Notes under the pieces: generated by a model
The model's input: the letters and a program-made list of their open reading frames with translations, nothing else
Databases searched by the model: none
What the model was told of the DNA's origin: nothing
Assembly (NCBI GenBank): GCA_964655005.1
Contig: CAZZKE010000017.1
Location: 1 to 42,603 of the forward strand
Length of the DNA: 42,603 nt
Source of the DNA: CAZZKE01 sp964655005
Lineage (GTDB): Bacteria > Pseudomonadota > Alphaproteobacteria > Rhodospirillales > JABHCV01
Direction: 5' to 3'
Shown: positions 1 to 8,413 of the stretch, one piece after another
Numbering within the stretch: position 1 is the stretch's first letter
How the letters are laid out: each line of letters begins with the position of its first letter
Program-made: the position numbers and the translations under genes

Positions 1-47
1 GGACGAAAACACCGGAAGGAAACTTCAACCGGAAAGGTTCTGAGAAA

Positions 48-284
48 ATGTTACAGATGCCAGTGAACGGACACCACGTCTACGAAGTGTCCATATACAA
101 CAAAGAAGTCCGTGCCATGGTTAAGGAAAACCGGCACCATCATTTCTTTGACGATCAGTGGGCGGATATCCATGTGCGCAATGTTACCGCGCGCAATGAA
201 AATGAGGCGAAAGTCGTTATTTTCAAGCGTTTTCCACCCGAAGAAGGTTTCGTTATTCAGCGGGTCGCCGAAAGCCGTTATTGA
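48..284 (+). CDS. Small hypothetical protein, 78 aa
   Basis: I do not recognise this protein. It is short, soluble and hydrophilic, with no signal peptide or membrane segment. A His-rich stretch (HHHFF) lies near residues 30-34, followed by alternating beta-like segments (ADIHVRNVTA, EAKVVIFKRF). A purine-rich stretch (GGAAAGG) precedes the ATG by about 13 bases, a poor but usable ribosome site. The reading frame ends seven bases inside the convergent acyl-CoA synthetase gene, so the two stop codons overlap. What lies upstream is outside the window. It could be a real small gene or a chance frame; its ordinary amino acid composition favours a real gene. Confidence 0.5.
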   Translation: MLQMPVNGHHVYEVSIYNKEVRAMVKENRHHHFFDDQWADIHVRNVTARNENEAKVVIFKRFPPEEGFVIQRVAESRY

Positions 285-1936
285 TTTGTCGTGCCTTTAT
301 CCCGCAGTTCCCGGCGCTTGATCTTGCCGGTCGCGGTCATCGGCAAGGTATCGACAAATTCCATATGGCGCGGATATTCATGCGGTGACAGGTGGGTTTT
401 TACGAAATTCCTGATCTCGCTTTCAAGTTCAGGACTGCCGGTTTGGCCCTCGGCCAGCAGGATAAAAGCCTTGATCGCCTCGGTTCGCAACCTGTCTGGA
501 ATACCGACAACGGCGGCCATGGATACCGCCGGATGGGCGCCGATACAATCCTCTATTTCACCTGGGCCGATGCGATAACCTGCCGATGTGATGACATCGT
601 CATCCCTGCCGACAAACCAGAAATACCCCTCTTCGTCCCTTTCCCCCAAATCGCCGGTCAGCAACCAGTTGCCGTTGAACTTGTCTCGGCTGGCCTGCGG
701 GTCGTTCCAGTATTCCAGAAACATCACCGGATCGGGCCTGGCGACGGCGATCGAGCCGATCTGTCCGGGAGGCAATATTTTGCCGTCACCATCGATAACC
801 TCGACTCTGTGCCCCGGCACCGGGCGGCCCATGGAACCGGGTTTTATATCCATCACGGCGCCGCAATTGGCGACGATCAGGTTGCATTCCGTCTGGCCGT
901 AATATTCGTTGAAACTGACCCCCAGTTCCCGGCGCCCCCAGTCCAGTAACTCGGCGCCCATGGGTTCGCCGGCGCAGGTCACCGTGCGCAGCGAAAATCC
1001 GAAGCGTTTCTTGGGATTTTCGACTTGAGCCATTAGCTTAAGCGCGGTCGGCGGCATGAAGGTATTACGCACGCCGTGCCGCGCCATCAAAGCCAGGGCC
1101 TGTTCCGGATCATATTTCCTGGCCCGGTGGGCCAGCACCGGCACGCCGTGGTGCCAGGATGACATCAGCACGTTCATCAATCCGCCGATCCAGGCCCAGT
1201 CGGCCGGAGTCCACATCAGGTCTCCGGGCTGGGGGAAAAACTCGTGCGGAAATTCAACGCCGGGAAGATGGCCCAACAGGGTGCGATGGGCATGCAGGGC
1301 GCCTTTCGGGTTGCCGGTGGTGCCGGAAGTATAAACTATCAACGCCGGGTCGGCGGCTTTGGTTTTTACCGGCTCGAATTCATCCGATGCCCGTTCCATG
1401 GCCTGCCACATATTCAGCGGTCCGGACGCCGAGCCCCCGCCGGCATCGGCCACAAGCACCAGTTCAAGCCCGGGAAGGTTTTCCCTGATCGCCGCTATCT
1501 TCGGCCAGTTGTCGCTATCCGTTATCAGCGCCCTGGCGCCACTATCGGTCAGGCGGTATTCCAGGGCGTCCTCGCCGAACAGGCTAAACATGGGGATGGA
1601 AATAAAACCCGCCTTCCAGGCGGCGATGTGGGCGATGGCGGTTTCCACCGACTGGCTAAGCAGAATACCGACCCGGTCGCCGCGCCGCAGTCCCTTGCCA
1701 TGCAGCAGGTTGGCCAGCTTGTTGGACAGCCGCCGCAAGGCCAGAAAACTGTACTGGACGACATCGCCGTCGGCATCCTCGACAATCAGCGCGGTTTTTT
1801 CAGGGTTGCGCGCGGCGTGTTTGTCGCAGACATCGACCCCCATGTTGAAATATTCGGGGATCCGCCAGTTCAGGGAGCGGCAGATATCCCGGTAATTGTC
1901 GGCTTTGCTCAGCACGGTTCCCACCAAACTTGACAT
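278..1936 (-). CDS. AMP-dependent acyl-CoA synthetase (acetyl-/medium-chain acyl-CoA ligase family)
   Basis: This enzyme of the ANL adenylating superfamily activates a carboxylic acid with ATP to an acyl-AMP and transfers it to CoA. The 552-residue protein shows the P-loop YTSGTTGNPKG at about residues 202-212, the YYGQTE motif, the TGDLG and GRDDDVI motifs at the domain hinge, and the C-terminal TGK lysine (about K538) that catalyses adenylation. The architecture resembles medium-chain (ACSM-like) or acetyl-CoA synthetases; the exact acid cannot be read from sequence. I chose the ATG at 1936 because the frame's earlier 30 codons (from 2026) are not family-like. It is divergent from ubiT and shares a 145-base intergenic region with it. 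Confidence 0.9.
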   Translation of the reverse strand: MSSLVGTVLSKADNYRDICRSLNWRIPEYFNMGVDVCDKHAARNPEKTALIVEDADGDVVQYSFLALRRLSNKLANLLHGKGLRRGDRVGILLSQSVETAIAHIAAWKAGFISIPMFSLFGEDALEYRLTDSGARALITDSDNWPKIAAIRENLPGLELVLVADAGGGSASGPLNMWQAMERASDEFEPVKTKAADPALIVYTSGTTGNPKGALHAHRTLLGHLPGVEFPHEFFPQPGDLMWTPADWAWIGGLMNVLMSSWHHGVPVLAHRARKYDPEQALALMARHGVRNTFMPPTALKLMAQVENPKKRFGFSLRTVTCAGEPMGAELLDWGRRELGVSFNEYYGQTECNLIVANCGAVMDIKPGSMGRPVPGHRVEVIDGDGKILPPGQIGSIAVARPDPVMFLEYWNDPQASRDKFNGNWLLTGDLGERDEEGYFWFVGRDDDVITSAGYRIGPGEIEDCIGAHPAVSMAAVVGIPDRLRTEAIKAFILLAEGQTGSPELESEIRNFVKTHLSPHEYPRHMEFVDTLPMTATGKIKRRELRDKGTTNQ

Positions 1937-2012
1937 GCTATATCGGACGGCGAGTATATTGCCGCTACGATGCGGAGTCCCTAGCGAAGTTTTTCTATCG
2001 GAAAAGACAAAC

Positions 2013-2026
2013 TTGACCCCAATCAA
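2013..2026 (+). promoter_or_regulatory. Candidate FNR/FnrL-type anaerobic operator upstream of ubiTUV
   Basis: The sequence TTGAC-CCCA-ATCAA matches the FNR consensus TTGAT-N4-ATCAA at nine of ten positions. It ends 55 bases before the ubiT start. A possible -10 element (TAGTAT, 2049-2054, or TATAAG, 2052-2057) lies downstream. It would place transcription start near 2061-2063, about 41-43 bases from the centre of the box, the classical spacing for FNR-activated promoters. It is also about 77 bases from the divergent acyl-CoA synthetase start. The match and spacing are seen directly; the regulation is inferred. Confidence 0.6.
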
Positions 2027-2081
2027 TAGCCCGCCCGGCCCGGTAATTTAGTATAAGCGATAATTCGACAGGATAAACCAA

Positions 2082-2750
2082 GTGCCGCCATCATCAAACC
2101 AAACGCCGCCGCTATCGCCCGTGCTGTTGGCGGGTTTCGCCTTAAGGCCGGTGCCGCCGATTTTTTTTCAACCGTTTCTGGACGCCGGAATGGCGTTGAT
2201 GAGCAAGCGTCATCCGGGTGTTTTCGAGAGGATTTCCAGCTACGGTTCTCCGGTGTATCTGATCGATCCGCTTGATCTGCCCTATACTTTTTTGCTTCAT
2301 TCGGACCCTCACAGTCCCAGGCTTATAGCCCGGCAACCGGAATATTCCGGCCAGGTGGATGCCACCATCCGTGGCCCGTTGACCTGCCTGCTGGCGATGC
2401 TTGAAGGGCGCATTGACGGCGACGCCCTGTTTTTCAGCCGGGATATCCAGATTGACGGCGATACCGAAGCCGTGGTGGCGTTACGAAACGCCATTGACGA
2501 TGCCGAAATCGGCTTGAAGGATGATTTTTTATCGCTGTTCGGCAAATTCTCCAGGCCGGCCAAATCACTTGTCGGCGCGGCGGAACGGCTGGCCGGATTG
2601 GCGGCACGGGACCTTGAAACCCTTCGTCAGGCGGTAATCGCGCCATCCATGCGACGCCATGAAACGCAAGAAACCAGACTAAGCGGTTTGTCTGACCGAT
2701 TGGATGCCGCCGAAGGACGCGCCCGGAAAACCAGGGGATCCAGGGCATGA
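2082..2750 (+). CDS. ubiT: UbiT, SCP2-domain accessory factor for O2-independent ubiquinone biosynthesis
   Basis: UbiT is a lipid-binding SCP2 (sterol carrier protein 2) protein needed, with UbiU and UbiV, to make ubiquinone without oxygen. It is thought to present the hydrophobic quinone intermediates to the biosynthetic enzymes. The 222-residue protein carries the SCP2 fold at about residues 40-150, including the DALFFSRDIQIDGD segment typical of this family, followed by a helical C-terminal part. The start is GTG at 2082 with AGGATA upstream. The stop overlaps the ubiU start (ATGA), so translation is probably coupled. The assignment rests on both the domain and the adjacent ubiU and ubiV. 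Confidence 0.88.
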   Translation: MPPSSNQTPPLSPVLLAGFALRPVPPIFFQPFLDAGMALMSKRHPGVFERISSYGSPVYLIDPLDLPYTFLLHSDPHSPRLIARQPEYSGQVDATIRGPLTCLLAMLEGRIDGDALFFSRDIQIDGDTEAVVALRNAIDDAEIGLKDDFLSLFGKFSRPAKSLVGAAERLAGLAARDLETLRQAVIAPSMRRHETQETRLSGLSDRLDAAEGRARKTRGSRA

Positions 2751-3736
2751 CCGGGGCGCTGGAACTGGTCTGCCCGGCCGGCACCCCGGCGGCGTTGCGG
2801 GCGGCGGTGGCGGCCGGGGCCGACTGCGTTTATCTGGGCTTTCGGGATGAAACCAACGCGAGGAATTTTCCCGGGCTGAACTTCAACCGCGATGAACTGG
2901 CCGAAGGCATCGAGACGGCCCACCGGCAGGGTGTCAAAATACTGGTCGCCATCAATACCTATCCGGAAGCCGGCAACCCCGCACCGTGGCGTCTGGCGGT
3001 CGATGACGCGGCCCGGCTGGGGGCTGATGCGGTAATCCTGGCCGACATCGGGTTGCTCGACTATACGGCCAACAAACATCCGCATCTGCGGCGTCACTTG
3101 TCGGTCCAGGCCTCGGCCTCCAACCCTGAATCGATCAATTTCTATCAGCGCCAGTTCGGCATCAAGCGGATCGTCCTGCCGAGGGTCCTGACCGTCGCCG
3201 AAATTGCCCGCCTGAACCGGCAAATCGATATCGAGACCGAGGTGTTCGTATTCGGCGGACTGTGCGTGATGGCCGAGGGGCGCTGCGCCCTGTCCTCGTA
3301 CGCGACGGGAATTTCGCCAAACAAGAACGGCGCCTGTTCGCCGGCCAGCCATGTCCGGTACGAGGAAACCGGCGACCGGCTGATTTCCAGGCTGGGCGAT
3401 TATGTCATAAATGAATTTTCAACCGATGAGCCGGCCGGATATCCGACCCTGTGCAAGGGCCGTTTCGTGACCAATGGCAAGGCGTCCTATCTGTTTGAGG
3501 AACCGACCAGCCTAAGCGCCGTGAAGCTGCTGCCGGAACTGGTATCGGCGGGTGTCACGGCGTTGAAAATCGAGGGGCGGCAACGAGGTCGGGCCTATGT
3601 CAAGGCGGTAGTGACGTCGTTCAGGCGGGCCGTCGATGCGGTATCGCAGGGCGAAACGCCGCCACCCATGGATTTGTCTTCGTTGAGCGAGGGCGGTCGC
3701 CAGACCACCGGCGTATACGAGAAGAAATGGCGATAA
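2747..3736 (+). CDS. ubiU: UbiU, U32-family [4Fe-4S] protein for O2-independent ubiquinone hydroxylation
   Basis: UbiU pairs with UbiV to hydroxylate the ubiquinone ring under anaerobic conditions, replacing the oxygen-dependent monooxygenases and using prephenate as hydroxyl donor in characterised systems. The 329-residue protein has the peptidase U32 fold (LVCPAGTPAALRAAV at the N terminus). Four cysteines at about 173, 180, 197 and 236 keep the same spacing (7, 17, 39) as the iron-sulfur ligands of E. coli UbiU. It overlaps ubiT by four bases and ubiV by ten, a tight operon. Despite the family name it should not be annotated as a protease. Confidence 0.93.
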   Translation: MTGALELVCPAGTPAALRAAVAAGADCVYLGFRDETNARNFPGLNFNRDELAEGIETAHRQGVKILVAINTYPEAGNPAPWRLAVDDAARLGADAVILADIGLLDYTANKHPHLRRHLSVQASASNPESINFYQRQFGIKRIVLPRVLTVAEIARLNRQIDIETEVFVFGGLCVMAEGRCALSSYATGISPNKNGACSPASHVRYEETGDRLISRLGDYVINEFSTDEPAGYPTLCKGRFVTNGKASYLFEEPTSLSAVKLLPELVSAGVTALKIEGRQRGRAYVKAVVTSFRRAVDAVSQGETPPPMDLSSLSEGGRQTTGVYEKKWR

Positions 3737-4656
3737 AGAAATCCCCCCGCACGGCGACTCCGAAGCTTTCTCTTGGTCCGCTGATGTTCAACTGGCCGGC
3801 TGAAAAATGGCGTGATTTCTATTTTCGCATCGCCGATGAGGCCGCCGTCGACAGCGTATATATCGGCGAGGTCGTCTGTTCGAAACGGCTTCCGTTTATC
3901 GAGCCGCATCTGCCCGATGTGATCGAACGGTTGCGGAACGCCGGCAAGGAAGTCGTGCTATCGACCCTGGCGCTGGTAATGACCGACCGCGAACTGGATC
4001 AGATTCGCGGCACCACCGCCGCCGAAGATTTCCTGATCGAAGCCAATGATGTATCGACGGCGTCATTGCTGTCCGGTCGACCGCATGTCATCGGTCCGCT
4101 GGTCAATGTTTACAATGAAGGAACGCTGGAATTTTTCGCCCGTATGGGGGCGAAAAGGGTTTGCCTGTCCGTCGAACTGGCCGCCCCGACCATCAGGACG
4201 CTGGCGGGCAAGGCCGGCGACCTGGACCAGGAAATCGAGATCATCGTATTCGGGCGTCTGCCCCTGGCCGTTTCGGCGCGATGCTATCACGCCCGCGCCC
4301 ACAATCTTCACAAGGACGGATGCGAGTTCGTCTGTGCCGAGGACCTGGACGGGATGGACTTGCAAACCCTGGACAACACCCCCTTCCTGGCCGTCAATGG
4401 CACCCAGACCATGTCCTGGTCATGTTGTAATTTGCTGGCCGAATTGGCCGAAATGCGGCAAATGGGAATAGGATGCTTCCGGTTATCGCCGCAAAACGTG
4501 GACATGGTCGCCGTCGCGCAAGTATTCCGCGACGTCATCGAAGATCGCTTGGAAGCCGCCGAAGCCGCTGACCGCCTGGCAAGGCTGGTGCCGGAATTCA
4601 AATTCTCCAACGGCTATTTTCACGGTACCGAAGGCGGCGATTTTATCGCGGTTTGA
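3727..4656 (+). CDS. ubiV: UbiV, U32-family [4Fe-4S] partner of UbiU
   Basis: UbiV forms the heterodimer with UbiU that hydroxylates ubiquinone precursors without oxygen. The 309-residue protein shows the U32 fold and four candidate cluster ligands at about C51, C186, C199 and C203. The last three have the same spacing (13, 4) as in E. coli UbiV, within RCYHARAHN and CEFVC. It starts inside the last codons of ubiU and is the last gene of the operon. It ends seven bases from the stop of the convergent mutase gene. A full ubiTUV set implies that the organism makes ubiquinone, and so probably respires, in the absence of oxygen. Confidence 0.92.
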   Translation: MAIKKSPRTATPKLSLGPLMFNWPAEKWRDFYFRIADEAAVDSVYIGEVVCSKRLPFIEPHLPDVIERLRNAGKEVVLSTLALVMTDRELDQIRGTTAAEDFLIEANDVSTASLLSGRPHVIGPLVNVYNEGTLEFFARMGAKRVCLSVELAAPTIRTLAGKAGDLDQEIEIIVFGRLPLAVSARCYHARAHNLHKDGCEFVCAEDLDGMDLQTLDNTPFLAVNGTQTMSWSCCNLLAELAEMRQMGIGCFRLSPQNVDMVAVAQVFRDVIEDRLEAAEAADRLARLVPEFKFSNGYFHGTEGGDFIAV

Positions 4657-4663
4657 ATATGTG

Positions 4664-6058
4664 CTAAAAATCAGGTATTTCGATGCCGCTTTGCCGCAAT
4701 TGCCCGGCCAGGGCGGCTTTCAGGCGGGCCAGGCCCTCGTCATTTAACGATTCGCAGCGCGCCACCAGCACCGCCTGGGTGTTTGACGCCCGCAACAGCC
4801 ACCAGCCGTCATCCGATTGCACCCGGACGCCATCCATATCGTGTACGGCGATGCCGGTGACGGATTCAAGCCGTTCGGCGACTTCCTCTACGACCGCGAA
4901 CTTCCTGTCTTCCGCACAGTCGAAGCGGAGCTCCGGTGTGTTGACCATCTGCGGCATGGCATCGAGCATGTCGTCCAGGCTTTCATCGGAACAGCTGATA
5001 ATGGACAGCAGCCTGACGGCGGCGTACAGGGCGTCGTCGTAGCCGTAATAGCGGTGCTTGAAGAAAATATGGGCGCTCATTTCGCCGGCCAGCGGCGCGT
5101 TTTCCTCGACCATTTTCGATTTTATCAGCGAATGCCCGGTTTTCCACATGATGGCGTTGCCGCCCATGCGGGTTATTTCGTCGAAAAACACCTGCGAGGC
5201 CTTGACGTCCGCGATAATCGTGGCGCCGGGCAGGTCGGCCAGCACTTCCCGGGCCAGAATCACCATCATCTGATCGCCCCACAGGACCCGCCCCCGGCTA
5301 TCGACAAGGCCGATGCGATCACCATCACCGTCGAAGGCGAAACCAAGATCGCATTTTTGTCTTATTACGGTATCCTTGAGCTGCTCCAGGTTGGCCTCGA
5401 CCGTCGGGTCGGGATGATGGGCGGGAAAGGTGCCGTCGATAGTTTCATTGAGCAAGATATGTTCGCCGGGCAATCCGGCGACCAGTTTGACCAGGGCCTC
5501 GCCGGCCGAACCGTTACCGTTGTCCCAGGCCACCTTTAACGGTTTGTCGCCCCGGAAATCCTGCAACAACCTGGCCACGTATTCATCGAACACGGGGTGA
5601 TCCAGGGCCTCGCCAATGCCGTTTTCCGGCGTCACAAAATCGCCTGTCGCGACGATCTGTCCCAGTTTCTGGATATCCTGACCGAAAAATGATTTCCCGC
5701 CGAGCGACATTTTAATGCCGTTGTAGTCCGGCGGATTATGCGAACCGGTAATCATGATGCCGGCATCGGCCTTAAGCATGTGGGTCGCGTAATACAACAT
5801 CGGGGTAGGCCCCAGGCCACTGCGATAAACCGTCAGCCCGCTCGAACGGAGGCCCTCGACCATGGCCGCTTCCAGTTCCGGCGACGACATCCGGCCATCA
5901 TAGCCGACCACCGCCGTTTTACCGCCTTGCCGAGCGGCGATGCTGCCAAGCGCCCGGCCAATGACCGCTACATCTTCGGCGCTCAGGGTTTCACCGACGA
6001 TTCCACGGATGTCATATTCCCGCAGGATGGATTGATCCAGTTGTTGGCGCTCAGACAT
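4664..6058 (-). CDS. Phosphomannomutase/phosphoglucomutase
   Basis: This alpha-D-phosphohexomutase interconverts mannose-6-P and mannose-1-P and/or glucose-6-P and glucose-1-P in the cytoplasm. The 464-residue protein has the phosphoserine loop TGSHNPP (Ser at about 106), the magnesium loop DGDGDR (Asp 243, 245, 247), the sugar-specificity loop GEMSAH and a C-terminal phosphate-binding segment (RASNTQ). These are features of the AlgC-type dual-specificity group. It follows ugd by five bases and is the last gene after galU and ugd, so glucose-1-P for GalU is a likely product. Which sugar dominates cannot be decided from sequence; algC, manB and pgm are all names in use. Confidence 0.9.
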   Translation of the reverse strand: MSERQQLDQSILREYDIRGIVGETLSAEDVAVIGRALGSIAARQGGKTAVVGYDGRMSSPELEAAMVEGLRSSGLTVYRSGLGPTPMLYYATHMLKADAGIMITGSHNPPDYNGIKMSLGGKSFFGQDIQKLGQIVATGDFVTPENGIGEALDHPVFDEYVARLLQDFRGDKPLKVAWDNGNGSAGEALVKLVAGLPGEHILLNETIDGTFPAHHPDPTVEANLEQLKDTVIRQKCDLGFAFDGDGDRIGLVDSRGRVLWGDQMMVILAREVLADLPGATIIADVKASQVFFDEITRMGGNAIMWKTGHSLIKSKMVEENAPLAGEMSAHIFFKHRYYGYDDALYAAVRLLSIISCSDESLDDMLDAMPQMVNTPELRFDCAEDRKFAVVEEVAERLESVTGIAVHDMDGVRVQSDDGWWLLRASNTQAVLVARCESLNDEGLARLKAALAGQLRQSGIEIPDF

Positions 6059-6063
6059 GACAA

Positions 6064-7386
6064 TTATGACCCTTGTTGTTCGGTGGCGCGACCGATGCAG
6101 TGATAACTGAATCCGGCCTGCCGCATTTCTTCGGGGATATATATGTTACGGAGATCGACCAGTATGGGCGTTTTCATCAATGATTTAACCCGTTCCAGAT
6201 CGAGCGCCCGGAAAGTATTCCATTCGGTGATAATCACCAGTACGTCGGCGTCCTGCAAAGGCTGGTAGGCGTCTTCGCACCACTCGACATTATCCAGCAT
6301 TTTTTTGGCCTCGTTCATACCTTCCGGATCATAGGCGCGTATTTTCGCCCCGTTCCGTTGCAGGGCCGGCAGAATATCCAGGCTGGGTGAATCCCGCATG
6401 TCGTCGGTGTTGGGCTTGAACGTCACCCCGAGGACGGCGACGGTCTTGCCGTCCAATGAGCCGCCACAGGCCGCAATGACGCGCCCGGCCATGCTTTTCT
6501 TGCGCTTTTCGTTTGCTTCGACCACGGCTTCGATAATTCGCAACGGACTACCCGCGTCTTGCGCCGTGTGAACCAGGGCCAGGGTATCCTTGGGGAAGCA
6601 CGAGCCCCCGTATCCCGGCCCGGCGTGCAGGAATTTGCCGCCGATACGGCCATCCAGGCCAATGCCCTTGGCTACATCCTGCACATCGGCGCCGACTTTT
6701 TCGCAAAGGTCGGCGATCTCGTTAATGAAAGTGATTTTGGTCGCCAGAAACGTATTGCCGGCGTATTTTGTAAGTTCCGCCGTGGCCCGTTTGGTAAACA
6801 GTATCGGCGTCTCGATCAGATAGAGCGGGCGGTACACCTGTCTCATTACTTCCCGCGCCCGCTCGCTGGAAGTGCCGATGACCACCCGGTCCGGGCGCAT
6901 GAAATCATTGATGGCGGCGCCTTCACGCAGGAATTCCGGATTGGAAACCACGTCAAATTCACCATCCGGGCGAATTTCACGGATAATGCGCTCGACCTCG
7001 ACGCCGGTGCCCACCGGAACCGTAGATTTCGTGACAACCACCGTATAGCCATCCATGGCCGCGGCAATTTCCCTGGCGGCGGCATAAACGTATGACAGGT
7101 CGGCATGGCCGTCACCGCGCCGCGTCGGCGTGCCGACGGCGATAAAAACGGCATCGGCGTCCCTGACCGATGCCGACAGGTCGGTGGTAAAGGTAAGGCT
7201 GCCGGTCCTGACGTTCTTGGCCACCAGGTCTTCCAGGCCGGGCTCGAAAATCGGCATGATTCCCTGGTGCAGACTATCGATTTTGCCCGCGTCCTTATCG
7301 ACGCAGACTACATCGACGCCAAATTCCGAAAAACAGGCCCCGGAAACCAAACCGACATAACCGGCACCAATCATCGCGATACGCAT
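6064..7386 (-). CDS. ugd: UDP-glucose 6-dehydrogenase
   Basis: The enzyme oxidises UDP-glucose twice with NAD+ to UDP-glucuronate, a precursor of exopolysaccharide, LPS and capsule sugars. The 440 residues show the N-terminal Rossmann motif GAGYVGLVSG, the central helix with ELTKYAGNTFLA, and the catalytic cysteine in GGSCFPKD (about C263). A C-terminal NAD-binding-like domain binds the UDP part. The length is normal for the bacterial family. It lies 60 bases downstream of galU, which makes its substrate, and five bases upstream of the mutase gene, so the three probably form one operon. Confidence 0.95.
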   Translation of the reverse strand: MRIAMIGAGYVGLVSGACFSEFGVDVVCVDKDAGKIDSLHQGIMPIFEPGLEDLVAKNVRTGSLTFTTDLSASVRDADAVFIAVGTPTRRGDGHADLSYVYAAAREIAAAMDGYTVVVTKSTVPVGTGVEVERIIREIRPDGEFDVVSNPEFLREGAAINDFMRPDRVVIGTSSERAREVMRQVYRPLYLIETPILFTKRATAELTKYAGNTFLATKITFINEIADLCEKVGADVQDVAKGIGLDGRIGGKFLHAGPGYGGSCFPKDTLALVHTAQDAGSPLRIIEAVVEANEKRKKSMAGRVIAACGGSLDGKTVAVLGVTFKPNTDDMRDSPSLDILPALQRNGAKIRAYDPEGMNEAKKMLDNVEWCEDAYQPLQDADVLVIITEWNTFRALDLERVKSLMKTPILVDLRNIYIPEEMRQAGFSYHCIGRATEQQGS

Positions 7387-7446
7387 GGGCGTTCCTAAAC
7401 TGGAAGTTCTGAATAATTACGGTAAAAAAACACGGAAAATCAAGGC

Positions 7447-8316
7447 TTAAACATATTTCTTTAACATTTCGGCGACACCCGGGCCAAGGTCATCGCGGGC
7501 CATGGCAAACGCCACGTTGGCTTCCAGAAATCCGAGTTTCGAGCCACAGTCGAATCGTTTGCCGTCGAAACGAAGACCATGAAACGGTATATCCGGAATG
7601 GTCTTGGCCAACGCGTCGGTTAACTGGATTTCACCGCCGGCCCCCTCGCCCTGATGGCTTAAATGGGCGAATACCTCGGGTTGTAAAATATATCGCCCGA
7701 TGATGCAAAGATTAGACGGCGCTTCGTCCGGCGCCGGTTTTTCGACCAGCCCCCTGGCGCGGGCCAGTTTGCCATCGTCTTCGACAACGTCAAGAATCCC
7801 GTAACGGTCGGTATGTTCCGGCCGGACCTCTTCCGAAGCGACGATATTGCCGCCGGTTTCCCGGTATACGTCCATCATTTGCCTGAGACACCCCGGCTCG
7901 CCCATGATCAGGTCATCGGCCAGCAGAACGGCAAACGCTTCATCGGCGATAAAATTCCGGGCGCACCATACCGCATGCCCCAATCCCAGCGGTCGCTGCT
8001 GCCGGGTCGAACTGATTTGGCCGGGCCTCGACATGGCCTGGTGCATTTCTTTCAGGACGCCGGTTTTTCCCCTTTCGTCGAGCACATGTTCCAGTTCGAA
8101 ACTGTGATCGAAGTGATCCAGCAAAACCGTTTTACCGCGCCCGGTGACAAATATGATCTGATCGATGCCGGCGTCGCGCGCCTCTTCGACGGCGTACTGA
8201 ATCAACGGTTTATCGACAATCGGCAGCATTTCCTTGGGCATCGCCTTGGTCGCCGGCAGAAACCGGGTACCCAGCCCGGCGACGGGAAACACCGCCTTGT
8301 TGATAGGTTTAACCAT
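7447..8316 (-). CDS. galU: UTP-glucose-1-phosphate uridylyltransferase
   Basis: GalU joins UTP and glucose-1-phosphate to UDP-glucose, the donor for envelope polysaccharides and the substrate of the Ugd encoded next to it. The 289-residue protein begins with the nucleotide-binding motif GLGTRFLPATKAMPKEM (from about residue 14), followed by DKPLIQY and EEARDAGI, and contains VLLADDLI and GLVEKP. These are standard for the bacterial enzyme, and the length is normal. It is preceded by a 97-base gap after the J-protein gene, so it may have its own promoter, but I could not assign one. Confidence 0.95.
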   Translation of the reverse strand: MVKPINKAVFPVAGLGTRFLPATKAMPKEMLPIVDKPLIQYAVEEARDAGIDQIIFVTGRGKTVLLDHFDHSFELEHVLDERGKTGVLKEMHQAMSRPGQISSTRQQRPLGLGHAVWCARNFIADEAFAVLLADDLIMGEPGCLRQMMDVYRETGGNIVASEEVRPEHTDRYGILDVVEDDGKLARARGLVEKPAPDEAPSNLCIIGRYILQPEVFAHLSHQGEGAGGEIQLTDALAKTIPDIPFHGLRFDGKRFDCGSKLGFLEANVAFAMARDDLGPGVAEMLKKYV

Positions 8317-8413
8317 AATTCAGCTCGCCTTTATTTTTTTTAGCCATTATTCGGTGCCGCAATCTGCCATATACCGCCCACCCCCGCAACCGGCGGCTCA
8401 ATAGCTGTCCCGT

